Part shown: piece after piece, positions 1 to 11,702 of the stretch
Layout of the letters: every line of letters starts with the position of its first letter
Numbering within the stretch: position 1 is the first letter of the stretch
NCBI RefSeq assembly: GCF_036898095.1
Contig: NC_090739.1
Span: forward strand, 69,223,674-69,287,673
Direction of reading: 5' to 3'
DNA: 64,000 nt
From: Palaemon carinicauda
Lineage: Eukaryota > Arthropoda > Malacostraca > Decapoda > Palaemonidae
Notes under the pieces: model-generated
The model's input: the letters and a program-made list of their open reading frames with translations, nothing else
Database searches by the model: none
What the model was told of the DNA's origin: nothing
Position numbers and translations under genes: made by a program

Positions 1-79
1 ATATTCAGTGTTTATATAAATTGCCGTCTGGGAGTTGCGTATGTTCTCAGAGCTCGGGATTTTGTGTAATTCACCAGCC

Positions 80-81
<2 letters not shown>

Positions 82-148
<67 letters not shown>
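82..148. repeat. (TA)n microsatellite
   Basis: An uninterrupted run of TA dinucleotides lies about 140 bases before the left end of element A1. No coding potential is seen around it. Confidence 0.95.
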
Positions 149-151
<3 letters not shown>

Positions 152-291
152 GTATACCTATACTTTAGAAACGTGGTCAGCTACTTGTTTTACCAAAAGA
201 AATGAGCAAAATATTTTTAAGATATTCAATTTTACAATCTAATAGGACATTAATGATATCTAAAAGAATCAATATCTTTGTATAAATATAT

Positions 292-490
292 TTGTTTCGT
301 AACTGGACTGCATACCACGCTATTTATTAGGGGTTATGCTTTTGGCGGAGCTGAAATGAGGAGCCATTAAAATTTAGCGATGGTTAACTATCCATACCGC
401 TAGTTAGCGGGGATAGAGGGGGAGGGGGGGGGGTAGCTTGCTACCACTCCCATTCACACACCTGTGATTTAGCCACTTTACTTTTGGTTC
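292..490. repeat. Left inverted terminal repeat of A1
   Basis: From about 316 this stretch pairs as an inverted repeat with 11703-11890. It includes the shared blocks around TTTATTAGGGG, the GCTAGTTAGCGGGG block and GGTAGCTTGCTACC. The outermost 25 bases differ from the outer right end, which is the normal asymmetry of DIRS termini. Confidence 0.8.
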
Positions 491-1116
491 GGATGGAGAG
501 CGGTTGTTTATGCTCTTCCTCGGTGCCTATTCTGGACTGCCATTAATTTTTGTCTTTTAACTTACTTTTCTTATAAATATATATATACATATGAAAACAT
601 TCTTAATGTTTATGTATATATATGTGTATAGATATGTGACAAGTTTCCTTTTCAGTGTTTGTGCTGTGCGTGCGATACATATACGACAACGACACTTACG
701 TACATTAGCACCGGAACAAGTCCAACACAGTTTCACTTCGTGGGGAACGACCTCTCCCTCTCTGGTCCATCGGTCTTCCCGTCGGCATATAAATGTTGAC
801 TCGGCCGCCACAAGGGAATTACCTGAACCCTCTTCATTCAACTATTGTCTTCACCTTTTCCCTTTTCCTACTGGAAACATGGATTACTGAGCGAAGGGAA
901 TGTGGCCTCTCAGAGATTGACTACAGTCTTTCTCTTCTCAAGGTCGTTCACCTTTCAACAACAGTGTACTAATGAGAAGAGCACCTTTCCCGTTCGCGGA
1001 TTAGGTTGCGCTTCCGATTGTTTATCTCAATTATTTTTAGCGAAATTATAATTGTAATTTTAACTTTTCAGCTTTTCTCTGTGGGGAACACTTTCCTTCG
1101 GAGGATCAGTGGTTCT

Positions 1117-1166
1117 TGTGGAGGATTTATTTTTGTTTTATTTTAATTTTTGTTTTTTGCCAAATC

Positions 1167-1232
<66 letters not shown>

Positions 1233-2219
1233 GTTAGCGAATGATCGTTTGTGGTGAGAAAGACTGTTGGTACAAATGAGATTGTTTGTTTATGTTTTAG
1301 TTAGGTTACGACAGTGGTGAATGTCTTGGGTGAATGCTTATTTTGATTGGACTGCTGCTCGATTCAGTTGTTTGAATGCTGGATTTTACCTTATTTAATC
1401 ATTTTTCGACCAGCGTGGAAGTTATTATATATTTTAACAGTAAGTACAGTTTTGTTTATCTTTGCTTGTCGTGATTGTGAATGATAGGAACAATTTATTA
1501 TTTATCTTTGATTATAGTGCGATAGTTAAGTTAGTTAGGAGTGTTCGTAAGTGTTTTTCTTTTTTATTTTGGCAGGCCGTGATTCCTCCTTTGGAGAGAC
1601 CGAATTGTTAGAAAGTGTATTTATTGTTGATGACCTGGCCTGTATTACGATTTTGTTTGGACTGCTTTTGGATTGCTGAACCGATGATGACCTGGCCTTT
1701 GTATTTGGATTGTTGATGATGATGATGATAATGATGATGATGGGGATGATGACTAACAATCAAGTCAGCGTGGCAGTTGTGGCAAATTGCCACACAGTGT
1801 AATCTGTTGACAACAAAGCTGTGATTGTGGTAGTTGCCGTAAAAGACAGTCGGCTTTGTGTTGGTGTCCATAAAATATTTATACAAGATAATTCATATAT
1901 ATATTTATTTTTGGTGTTGGTGTGCGGTGTAATTTAAGTTTGTTAGGTTTTTTTTTTCGTTTATTTGAATGGTGTTACGTTTTGATATTTAATATTTTTT
2001 ATGATTAGTTTTAAGTATTTTGAATGTGGATGGTTCTGGTTGGATTTATTATAGTTAGTAAGAAATATATAGTTTTAAGGTTATGTTTTGTTTTGATTTT
2101 TGTCCTTTTGTCCAAGAGTCCCGCTGCTGATAACATAAGGGGAAAGGTTGTATTGAGGAGACATTGGTCTGTTAGAGTGATTCAAGGGTGTGGGGGTTGT
2201 TTTGCAACATCCCGCCACA
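1117..2219 (+). repeat. 5' LTR
   Basis: 1103 bases, TG...CA ends. It carries a GA microsatellite about 50 bases in. It holds a segment (about 1230-1367) that is absent from the 3' LTR, so one copy has been changed by an indel next to the microsatellite. Confidence 0.93.
1169..1229. repeat. (GA)n microsatellite in 5' LTR
   Basis: A pure GA tract at the same LTR position as the longer tract at 4898. The length difference shows slippage since insertion. Confidence 0.95.
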
Positions 2220-2225
2220 TTATTT

Positions 2226-2243
2226 TGGCGCCCGAACAGGGAC
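2226..2243 (+). other. Primer-binding site, tRNA-Lys type
   Basis: TGGCGCCCGAACAGGGAC starts six bases after the 5' LTR. It is the well-known complement of the 3' end of a lysine tRNA, used to prime minus-strand DNA synthesis in several retroelements. Confidence 0.9.
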
Positions 2244-2332
2244 TGCCGAGGTGGGATTGAAGCTGGACTCTTGGACGAAGGACTGATAGGATTAGGAATT
2301 AGATTTAAGGCTGAAGAACAGGTTGATGAAAA

Positions 2333-4123
2333 ATGGAAGAACAGTTAAGGGTTTTGAAGGAGGAATTGCGGCTGAGTAAGGAGCGGGAGGAGAAGTTGTT
2401 GCAAGAGAATAAGTGGTTAAGGTGTGAGAATGAGGAGATGCATAGGAAACTGAGGGAAATTCAGGGAACTGTAGAGAGAGTGGAAGAGGGTGTTGAGATG
2501 AGGATGCGAGAGAATGAAGAACGGACGGAGAAACGAATGGAAGATATGATGGGGCAAGTAATGGGGATGATGAAAACTATAATGGGTGAAGGTGCAGTCG
2601 GAGGGGTGTCCTCAGTTTCGGGTAATGGGTTGATAGTGGATGAGAAGGCTAAGGTTAGTGATAATGGGAAAGGAAGTGATAGTGATAGTAATAGTAATAG
2701 TGATAGTGAGATTGAAGATAAGGGAATTAGGCATAGTAAGGATGAACAAAAATGTAATAGGAAGAATAAGAAAGGTAAAAGTGGTGTAAAGAAAGAGAAG
2801 AAAAAGTGTCAGGATGATAGCAAGGATGATCGTGAATGGGTGAAAGTGGTAAGTAAGAAAAAGGGTAAGAAGGGAATGGTTAATGATAGTAATTTAAGTG
2901 TGGAAGTGGATTCATTATATTCAAATGAGGAAGAAGGTAACAAGGGAGTAGACAGTGATGATAGCAGTGAGAATGAACGTGATGTGTGTAAGACTGTGTT
3001 TATGAGAGAGGTACCTCGGTGTGAAAGGTTCAATGAGCATAGCAGTAGGGATGTATATGATTTTTTCAAGGAGTATGAGAGGTATTGTCAGGATAAGTAT
3101 GGTGATAGTAAAAGAGTTTGGGCTAGGGAGTTAGGAGAATATTTGACTGGGTATTTGTTGACGATGTATGGAGTGATAATGAGTGTAGGTGACGTTGATT
3201 ATGAAAGTGTGAAAAAGAGAATAATTGAGCAGGTAAAACGTATGAAAGGGAGTGTTAGGTATAAGCGTAAGAATGATTTTGATGAGGCAAGGATGAATGC
3301 AGGAGAAGCTATATCAATGTACGTATGTAGGTTGGAAACATTAGCTAGGAAGAAGTATGGGGATGAAGGTATAAATGAGAATAAGGATTTAATGAGGAAG
3401 TTTTTGGCTACTGTACCTGAGAATGTTGCTGAGTTTATTAATTTGAAACGCAAGGAGAAAATGAGGTGGACGCAAGAGAGATTGACATGGGATGATATAC
3501 TAGAGATAGTTGAGGATTATGTGTTAGATAGGTGCATGAAAGAAAGTAAATCTGTGAGTATAAGAACTGGAATGGAAGAAAGTGTAATAGAATTTGATAG
3601 TTATAAGGATGCAATTTTGAGAGGGCCAATGAGGGTAGCTGATAATGTAGTAGATAGGAGTGTTAGGGCGAGTAATGTGGGAATACCTGTAAGGACAAAT
3701 GAAGGATTTAGCCAGGGTAATTGGCGCAATAGGGATAGGAGTGTGAGTGCATATCGAGGTATGTAAGATAGTCGTGTCCGTAATGAAAAGTGTTATAGGT
3801 GTGGAAAGGAAGGTCATAAGAAGAATGAATGTAGATGGGCTCTAGGTGCTTGTTTTGGATGTGGTGAGGTAGGGCACAGAATTAGTGAGTGCAAGAAAGA
3901 GAAAGGGATAAAATGTTATCGGTGTGGTATGACTGGGCACGTAGCGAGTGGATGTCGTAGCAATCGTATGAATGTGATTTGTGGTAATTGTGGTAAGGAT
4001 GGTCATTATGCTAGAATGTGCAAGGAGCCGCGGAGTAAGTGTACTGAATGTGGTGCAGATGGGCATGTAGCTAGAGTATGTAGGAAGAAGGGATTAAGTC
4101 AGCCAGGATGTTCGGGAAACTAG
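2333..4123 (+). pseudogene. gag: Gag polyprotein with five zinc knuckles, split by one stop
   Basis: Gag would form the particle that packages the element RNA. The first open part (477 codons) starts with a charged heptad-rich coiled coil (residues about 1-50), then a long Lys/Ser/Asp-rich acidic-basic linker, then a globular capsid-like part (about residues 225-400). A TAA at 3764-3766 stops it. The same frame reopens at once and encodes five CX2CX4HX4C zinc knuckles at 3791-3832, 3851-3892, 3914-3955, 3980-4021 and 4040-4081, ending at 4123. Five knuckles is more than the one or two usual for retroviral-type gags. The stop could be a simple mutation; readthrough is possible but nothing in the sequence supports it. 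I chose the ATG about 90 bases after the primer-binding site because it opens the coiled coil. Confidence 0.85.
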
Positions 4124-4385
4124 AGTGTGAGAGGGTTCAGCTGGGTGAGTCCTCCTGTGTGTGTGGAAGGAATAGGATCAATGTTTGTGAGAATGGGATG
4201 AATAATTGGTTAGAAATGAGCAAGTATGAATCTAGTATGCATGAAAAGTTAGGGCTGGAAAATAAACAATTAGTGTTGGTTGAATATAGGAAAAAGAGGC
4301 GTTTGAAAGTTTTAAGTAAGGATGAAAAAAGGGGAATTTTATAAGTAAAATTGAGAATAGAAATAAGTATGACAAGGGTGTAAAT

Positions 4386-4778
4386 GTGCAAGTGTGTATT
4401 GAAGATAAATGTGTTAATACAGATGAATCATGGCTGAGTATGAATGATACCTATAGTGTGTGTGGCTTTTCCTTAGGTGATGTAAAAGAAAGGATGACGA
4501 ATGCGAGAGTGAGAGATAGGAGAATGATTAGTAGTATGAATGAATCTTTTGCTAAAGTTGAGAATGTTTTTGATGAAATGGATGAACTGTTTACAGAAAT
4601 GAGTGTAATTATAGGGCCAGACGAGAACGAGGTAGATATGATTGTACATGATATATTAGATGATAGGGATTTAGATAGGAATAGTGTTAATGTAGCGAAT
4701 GATCGTGATAAGGAAGAAGTGAATGAGAGAGTATATGGAGGCCCAGTTACTCGGAGTAGAGGTCCCGTTCCCGACTGA
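4386..4778 (+). CDS. Short ORF, possible pol C-terminal remnant
   Basis: A 130-codon acidic ORF with no enzyme motif. Its last residues (GGPVTRSRGPVPD) resemble the tails often seen after the integrase in Ty3/gypsy-like pol proteins, so it may be what remains after deletion of pol. It lies between gag and the polypurine tract. Function unknown; it may not be translated. Confidence 0.4.
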   Translation: MQVCIEDKCVNTDESWLSMNDTYSVCGFSLGDVKERMTNARVRDRRMISSMNESFAKVENVFDEMDELFTEMSVIIGPDENEVDMIVHDILDDRDLDRNSVNVANDRDKEEVNERVYGGPVTRSRGPVPD

Positions 4779-4828
4779 GACTGGGTTATAAAAAAAAAAT
4801 TAGGTAAGTGTTGTGTGAGGATTTGGCA

Positions 4829-4845
4829 AAGTAAGGGGGGAGGAA
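4829..4845 (+). other. Polypurine tract
   Basis: A purine-rich run with a block of Gs (AAGTAAGGGGGGAGGAA) abuts the 3' LTR, at the expected position for the plus-strand primer. Confidence 0.8.
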
Positions 4846-4895
4846 TGTGGAGGATTTATTTTTGTTTTATTTTAATTTTTGTTTTTTGCCAAATC

Positions 4896-4976
<81 letters not shown>

Positions 4977-5830
4977 TTAGTTGTTTGAATGCTGGATTTT
5001 ACCTTATTTAATCATTTTTCGACCAGCGTGGAAGTTATTATATATTTTAACAGTAAGTACAGTTTTGTTTATCTTTGCTTGTCGTGATTGTGAATGATAG
5101 GAACAATTTATTATTTATCTTTGATTATAGTGCGATAGTTAAGTTAGTTAGGAGTGTTCGTAAGTGTTTTTCTTTTTTATTTTGGCAGGCCGTGATTCCT
5201 CCTTTGGAGAGACCGAATTGTTAGAAAGTGGATTTATTGTTGATGACCTGGCCTGTATTACGATTTTGTTTGGACTGCTTTTGGATTGCTGAACCGATGA
5301 TGACCTGGCCTTTGTATTTGGATTGTTGATGATGATGATGATAATGATGATGATGGGGATGATGACTAACAATCAAGTCAGCGTGGCAGTTGTGGCAAAT
5401 TGCCACACAGTGTAATCTGTTAACAACAAAGCTGTGATTGTGGTAGTTGCCGTAAAAGACAGTCGGCTTTGTGTTGGTGTCCATAAAATATTTATACAAG
5501 ATAATTCATATATATATTTATTTTTGGTGTTGGTGTGCGGTGTAATTTAAGTTTGTTAGGTTTTTTTTCGTTTATTTGAATGGTGTTACGTTTTGATATT
5601 TAATATTTTTTATGATTAGTTTTAAGTATTTTGAATGTGGATGGTTCTGGTTGGATTTATTATAGTTAGTAAGAAATATATAGTTTTAAGGTTATGTTTT
5701 GTTTTGATTTTTGTCCTTTTGTCCAAGAGTCCCGCTGCTGATAACGTAAGGGGAAAGGTTGTATTGAGGAGACATTGGTCTGTTAGAGTGATTCAAGGGT
5801 GTGGGGGTTGTTTTGCAACATCCCGCCACA
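4846..5830 (+). repeat. 3' LTR
   Basis: 985 bases, TG...CA ends, nearly identical to the 5' LTR apart from a deletion of about 140 bases after the GA tract and a longer GA tract (4898-4975). It is followed by the second GTTCT. Confidence 0.93.
4898..4975. repeat. (GA)n microsatellite in 3' LTR
   Basis: A pure GA tract, longer than its partner in the 5' LTR. Confidence 0.95.
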
Positions 5831-6405
5831 GTTCTCACTATTAGTGAATATTCTTAGTTGATTTAAATAATTGTAATTCTGTTTTTTTATTACAGTTACT
5901 CCGCTCCCCCCTTCTCCCGTGGATATTGACTGGGGAAGGAAGGGCGCGATACTTATTTCAAGATTGTTCACTCGGGGTTCCTCTTCAGAGTTCCTCCCTA
6001 GGGAATTTTCTGTTAAATAATTAATCTTATTTTTCCCAGTTAACTATGGAGTTTTTTCTTCGTTCGACTAAGAGTGCCGATGAAGCAGAGCGGTTCTGTT
6101 CATGCCTGGGGAATCTGCCGTCCCTCAGAGGACGTCGTCTTGGGCGTCATCCCTTCTCTTAGAAGTACGCCCATGACAACATGACCAGCACTTCAGATCA
6201 TCTTAGAACGCTAACCAGGAGGTTCGCCTCCAGGGGTTGGACAACTTTCCCTTCCGAGGGAAAGTTTCCTCCCCAGGTGTGAGGTTGCTTCTCCCTTCCG
6301 AGGGAGAACTTCACAAATAAATTCATTGTCTCCGACTGCTGTTGCTGCCTTCACCCAGACTTCTCTCCCCCTTGCTGAGTCTCACTTCCTTCAGGGGCGG
6401 AGCAC

Positions 6406-6920
6406 AGTCTTAGGCAAGTCTCTTTTACGAAGTGTTCACGTCTCGTTTGCAAGAGAGGCCACTCCTAGAGACTCCTCTTTGGAGGATCGCTACTGTTGAA
6501 GGTCAGCTTGCTGATCCACCAGCCCTAATAGGCGTCATCATGGGCGTCATCAAGTCTCTTCTATGAAGTGATCACCTCCCTCGTTCGCGAGAGAGGCCAC
6601 TCATAGAGACTCCTCTTCGGAGGATCGCTATTGTTGAAGGTCAGCTTGCTGATCCACCGGCCCTAATGGGCATCATCAAGTCTCTTTTACGGAGTGATCA
6701 CCTTTCTCGTTCGCGAGAGAGGCCACGCATAGAGACTCCTCTTCGGAGGATTGCTGCTGTTGAAGGTCAGCTTGCTGATCCACCAGCCCTAATGGGCATC
6801 ATCAAGTCTCTTCTACGGAGTGATCACCTCTCTCGTTCGTGAGAGAGGCCACGCATAGAGACTCCTCTTCGGAGGATTGCTACTGTTGAAGGTCAGCTTG
6901 CTGATCCTACCACTTCACAG
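6406..6920. repeat. 126-bp tandem repeat in A1
   Basis: Units recur at 6551, 6677 and 6803, spaced exactly 126 bases apart, with a diverged unit before them and a partial one after 6990. Each holds AGTCTCTTYTA, CTCGTTCGCGAGAGAGGCCA and GAAGGTCAGCTTGCTGATCC. 126 is a multiple of three, so the array may once have been read as protein repeats. Confidence 0.85.
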
Positions 6921-7279
6921 TCTCCAATTGCTGTCTTCGCCTCGACTACTCTCCCCCCTTGCTGAGTTTTTCTTCCTTCAGGGGTGAAGCACAGTCTTAG
7001 GCAAGTCTCTTCTACGAAGTGTTCACCTCTCTCGTTCGCGAGAGAGGCCACTCATAGAGGATCACTCAGCTAAGGTCAGCTGGCTGGTCCACCGGCCCTC
7101 ATGGGCGTCATCAGTGCCTGATCATACTACCAGCAGACCTATCAGCGCAACCTTGCTTAGTCCATAGACTTCGATCCTGGACTCTTTTATGGACCTTTCA
7201 CGGTTGCCATCGGTGGGTGATGGCTCTTCCAAAGGGCACATCCCAATTCCTGATCATCCTGCCAGCTGACCTGCCAACC

Positions 7280-7740
7280 TACCAGGGTCTTCCGCGCGCA
7301 CGCCAATGCTCTTCCGCGCGCGCGCCAATGCTCTTCCGCACGCGCGCCAATGCTCTTCCACGCGCGCGCCAATCTCTTCCGCGCGCGCCAATGGTCTTCC
7401 ACGTGCACCATTGGTCTTTGCGCATGTGCGCCAATAATCTTGCGCGAGCGCTAACATTCTTGCGCAAGCGCCGACAGTCTTGCGCAAGCGCCGACAGTCT
7501 TGCGCAAGCGCCGACAGTCTTGCGCACGTGCCGACAGTCTTCTGTGCGCGTGCCGACAGTCTTCCACACGCACTTGCGCCGACAGGCTCGCGAACGCATG
7601 CGCGCCAACAGTCTCCCGCACGCACTCGTGCCAACAGTATCCCGCGTGCACCGATGGTCTTTGCGCGCCAAGGGTCTTGCGCACGCACGCGCCAGCAGTC
7701 TCCCGCGCGCGCCAATGCACCTACGCTTGCGCAACTAGTC
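7280..7740. repeat. GC-rich minisatellite in A1 ORF1
   Basis: Units of about 22 bases (GCTCTTCCGCGCGCGCGCCAAT) give way to 20-base units (TTGCGCAAGCGCCGACAGTC) and then to longer irregular ones. All frames on both strands are open, so the apparent arginine-rich ORFs here are not evidence for separate genes. The position corresponds to the Arg/Ser/Pro repeats of A2. Confidence 0.85.
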
Positions 7741-8229
7741 ACACGCTTCAGCGCATTTAGGGAGACTGCACAAAACTACACAGTGCCCTACTGCGCGCCA
7801 GCGCTCTTCCGCACTTTCCTGCGCCCTCCTGCGCAGTTGCGGTCTCAGATCCAATGCGCCAGCTCTTGCCAAATAGCCAGTGCTCGCAGATCCAATGCGC
7901 CAGCTCTTGCTAAAGAGCCAGCGCTTGCTTGCTCTCCAGCGCTCTTCTGTAGCAGAAACTGAGCACCAGCATCATCCTGTGTGCCATCGCTCCAGTGCTC
8001 TCCTGCACACTTGCGCAATAGGCAGAAAAAAGGAATAAAACTTTTTGGACAGGTCACCATTGCCCCATTCCTCCCAGCAAACGCATAACATGGCCGCCGG
8101 GAAAAGAGGAAAGAGGCTTCACAGAAGGATTCAAGATCCCGAAGATTCCATCTTACAAGGGGAATCGAAACGGGGAATCCTTGGTCCCTGTCTCTTCTAA
8201 AGTTTCTTTTTTTCCTTGACAGACCCCCA

Positions 8230-8640
8230 TCAGCAAACAGGAAAGCATCAACAGTCTGATCTCTAGATCACTGTTTCCTGATGGCTAGTTCACTGTTTGC
8301 TGATCGCTAAGTCGCCGATCACCAGATTGCCAATTGCTAGCTCAACGCTGATCTTTGACCTCTAGTCCCTCCAATGACTAATGATCTCTGATTGCTAGCG
8401 TTCCAATCACCGATTGCTATTCAATAACCAGTCATCAGCTTGCTGATCACTAGATCACCGATGGGCAGCTCATCTTTCTTCGATCATTGAACTCAGCTCG
8501 CTGATCTCTGACCAGACCAGCCTATCTTCAGCTTGCTGATCTCTGACCAACCAGGAGGGACCATAGTCAGCTTGCTGATCTCTAGCTCACCATCAACTCA
8601 CAGACCGCCGATTCACCGATCATCGACAATTCGCCAGCAG
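8230..8640. repeat. Cryptic GATC-rich simple repeat
   Basis: Irregular repetition of CTGATC, GCTTGCTGATCTCTGACC and related words. No ORF or motif is seen. Confidence 0.6.
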
Positions 8641-9059
8641 TTCGTGACTCGGACATACTAGTCAACCTCTGCCCGTAGTTCCCTAGATCAGAAGGTATAC
8701 AACATACTTCTCGCTACTGGGCGTTCGCCATCACACTAAAGTGATCGGCAAACGTTCAACAACCCTCATCAACGGCTTGTCGACAGGGAACTACTTGCGA
8801 GCACTCTCCAACTGCACAGTAACCACGATACCCAACCATTAACCATTGATTAACATTCCCCAGATTGATTCTATTCTAAGGAATAGCATCAATCCCATCA
8901 GGGCGCATGGTAAGGCTAAGCGTTGCCTTCCCTCTGTTAGTTAAATGAATTCTCTCTCAGGGAAGAATTATTACACTGGGTATCGCGTCTGATCCTTTAC
9001 GACACGAGTCAAGACTCCAGCATCAACAATCTTCCATACAAAAGAATCCGCAAGGAACT

Positions 9060-10260
9060 GTCCTTTTGGGTCGATGTCCACACCATGTTGGAGTTCGAAC
9101 AAGGGCTAAGACCTCAGGTCTTCATTTGCACACTGGACCTAAAGGACACATACTTCCAGGCCCAAACCATCCATCTAGGACGGTTGGAAGATTCAGTCAA
9201 GACAAACAAGAAACACCAGTTCAGGGCACTGTGCTTTGGTCTTTCTACTACACCCATCCTGGTCCCAAAGATCGGCTTCTGTCTCCTCCATTTCGTGACA
9301 ACTGACTGACCTTAGCAGACTCAGTGGCAACCTTGCATTAGCACCGGAACTTCTGAAGTCTTTTTACCAAGATCCAGTGATCAAAGTAAACCTGTGGAAG
9401 TCTTCCCTACTTCCCTCCCAGAAGACTGGTGTATCTGGGAATGATTCTAGACACCAGTCTCAACAAAACCTCAAAAACGGGAACAACTCCCATCCCAGAG
9501 TGACTTGAGTCTGACTGGAATCAGGCCCTCGATCCCTCAGACATTCTGACCCCCATGGGACCAGAAGTTTGGACGAACCTCAAGGGATGGGTGTCAGTCG
9601 AGAATCTACAGAGCGATATAACCTTCTTATCCTTCCCAACACCTCGGACTTGATGCTGTGCTTACAACACATCAAAAGAAGAGAGGAGGGACCATAGTGC
9701 TGCACCACACGACCTCAGCCCTCTGGACAGAGTCCGAAAGTACCTTCATTTAAATCTCTTAAGAGATGAAAGCCAACTTTCCGGTCCTTCAGCAGCCTCA
9801 TCGGTTCCTGACAGACCCCTCAGTGATGTGATAGACGACAACACCACACGCCACATAGAGGCTCACATCGGCAAGCAAGAAGGAACTTGCTCGTAGCCTC
9901 TTCCCATCTAACAGTATAAACACTAAGATGGGCCAAAGTCCGTTCGGTACCACTATCAGCTCGCTTCATTCCAGACTAGAAGAACATGCTCGCCGACAAT
10001 CTGTGGACAGCATCTCAGATAAGGTATACAGAATGGTCTTTGGATCGCCTTGTAGCCGACAAAGTCCCGACTTTACGGGGTCCTCCAACTAGGGATCTGT
10101 TCGCAATGCTCCTGAACCTCAGGCTGCCGTTGCTCCCCAGCCCTAGACCTCAAGGCTCTCTGGCAACAACGGTGGGTACAACAATGACGTTTACATTTCG
10201 TCCTTGTTTTGTCTGGAGAAGGGCACTCAAGAAGGCTAGAACATCGGTCACCTCTCAAGG
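9060..10260 (+). pseudogene. A1 RT-RNase H remnant
   Basis: Pieces align with the A2 pol. An RT palm segment reads CTLDLKDTYF and LCFGLSTTP (about 9127-9250) where A2 has CTLDLKDAYF and LCFGLSTAP. The conserved post-catalytic stretch YLGMILDT is at about 9430, and RNase H/post-RNase H wording (MLADNLW, LPLLPSPRPQG) at about 9986-10160. The catalytic YLDD block has been deleted. Several frameshifts separate the pieces. Confidence 0.7.
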
Positions 10261-10269
10261 ACTCTCCTA

Positions 10270-11124
10270 GCTCCACTATGGCATTACGCAGAACGGTTTC
10301 CAAACCTTTTACGGCTCCTGATAGTCTCCAAGAGAACCCTCTCCACATCACAGACAACCCACTTCGACACCTACCACAAGCTATAGCTTTGCTATGATTG
10401 TACACCTGGAGACTACCCAGTACCTCTTTTGCAAAAAGGTTGTCTAGATATCTGAGGAATTCCTCAGCATCAGTCTACCAGGCAGTATAACGTCTTGTGT
10501 GGTTGGTGTCATGTGAAAGTGTCTCTCTCCACTCGATACCTCTATTCCAGCAAATAGTGGAATCCTCGAGTATATACAAGAGGAAAAGACCCCCTATTCA
10601 GTTTCGACAGGTAAAGATGATCACTCAACCTTGATCCTTCACCTTCAAACTGAAAGGAAGGGGACATCCTCTCATCGATAGACCTTTCCTAACTCATACG
10701 GACTTACAACTTGCCTTTCTCTAGCCGGAATTGAGCCCTACCTCTCGGAACATGGTTCAAATTCTCCTACCTCTAAAGAGACCTCCTTATGTTCCACTTC
10801 ACCAGGAACAAATTTTCACCTAATTTAAGAATCCTACACAAGTCTCCACTCAGAGAAACTAGAAGAGGATCACCAAAACATCATCTCGACATGACGACTC
10901 ACGATGTCAGGGGCATAGCTATGGCCCTGGTCCATCTTAGCAGACTACTCTGTGACGCAGGTTTTACAAGAAATGATGTGAATGCTCCAGGTGACTTTCA
11001 CTACCTTTCTCCTGCAAGACGTGACCCACAGGAACTCGATACGATCTCTATCAGTCTGGTGGTGGCTGCACAACAGCTGGTTGTATACCTCAAGCTCCCT
11101 ATTGGACAAGTAGCAGAAGGTTGA
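10270..11124 (+). pseudogene. A1 tyrosine recombinase remnant
   Basis: The N-terminal part matches A2 around its TCTACCAGGCA and GTGGTTGGTGTC blocks. The middle, including the first catalytic arginine, is deleted. The tail keeps HDVRGIA (the HxxR box, about 10903) and ends near LVVAAQQLV. It shares the middle deletion and wording with A3. Confidence 0.7.
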
Positions 11125-11580
11125 GGGCACTGTTACCCGGTTTTAGTCTGCGTGAATGAAAAGATTTGACTGGCTCTTATTCTTTTCTTCATCCTACCCT
11201 CTCGTGGGGAAAGCAGCATCCTGGGTTCTCTGCATAAACTGACCTCAAACCACTGCAGGTAAACCATGCTCCCTTGTGTACCTAGTATTAAGCTAATACT
11301 GTTGCGTCCCCATACCCTGGTGAGGTGGTATTGGGAAAGTCTTGGTTACATCAGGTTTTTCCTACAATAGACTTGGAATAACTTTACCTAGACAGTCACA
11401 TTTCTGCATGTCTCAACACACAGCTTGCGTAGGCCGCGGACCTGCAGCAAGGTTTTAGCGTGGGCAGGGACTCTTTATTTTTGAGTACTAATATACTCAG
11501 ATAAGGAGCCTCCGGGTAAAGCCAAAAGCCAGATTGGCAGGGACGTCCACCCTTCCTAATGGGTGAGTCACCCCTAATAA

Positions 11581-11670
11581 ATAGTGTGGTTTTTATTCCA
11601 GTTACGGGACAAATGACAAATTTGTAGATAATTTGTATTTTTCCTAACTATACAAACCATAGTTATTTAT
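11581..11670. repeat. Internal complementary region of A1
   Basis: The complement of the left outer end (around GTGGTTTTTATTCCAGTTACG) runs straight into the complement of the right outer end (around TTGTATTTTTCCTAACTAT). This joined pair is the DIRS signature, thought to template completion and circle closure of the terminal repeats. Confidence 0.8.
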
Positions 11671-11702
11671 ACAAACTTGCCTGCCAGCCCTATCCCCCTT
11701 GA

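Larger units (their letters stand above)
1117..5830 (+). mobile_element. Gag-only LTR retrotransposon inserted in A1
   Basis: Two direct LTRs begin TGTGG and end CCACA and are flanked by the 5-bp target duplication GTTCT (1112-1116 and 5831-5835). Element A3 holds the matching empty site near 40548-40552. The internal region has a primer-binding site, a gag with zinc knuckles, a short ORF and a polypurine tract. There is no protease, RT, RNase H or integrase, so it is non-autonomous and would need enzymes from a relative. The two LTRs differ by only about four substitutions over their shared 850 bases, besides indels and microsatellite length, which points to a recent insertion. Gypsy/Ty3-like affinity is inferred from the 5-bp duplication and the gag layout. 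Confidence 0.92.
5836..8640 (+). pseudogene. A1 ORF1 region, decayed and repeat-ridden
   Basis: This stretch occupies the place of ORF1 in A2. It begins with a pyrimidine-rich TTTTTTATTACAG acceptor-like site (ending 5895) shared with A3. No continuous ORF remains. Most of it consists of tandem repeats: a 126-base unit, then a GC-rich minisatellite, then a GATC-rich cryptic repeat. The zinc-finger start seen in A2 is not recognisable here. Confidence 0.5.

Noticed and set aside
1535..1886. Minus-strand frames rich in His and Ile in the LTRs (also 5148-5499)
   Set aside because: They are translations of the GATGAT simple repeat within both LTRs.
4386..4778. An env-like gene in the LTR element
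   Set aside because: The ORF has no signal peptide, membrane segment or cysteine pattern; a leftover of pol fits better.
6406..7740. Regularly spaced repeats that might suggest a CRISPR array
   Set aside because: The units are contiguous tandem repeats without unique spacers, in a eukaryotic retroelement.
7187..7962. Several Arg/Ala-rich frames on both strands in A1
   Set aside because: Shadows of the 20-22-base GC-rich minisatellite.
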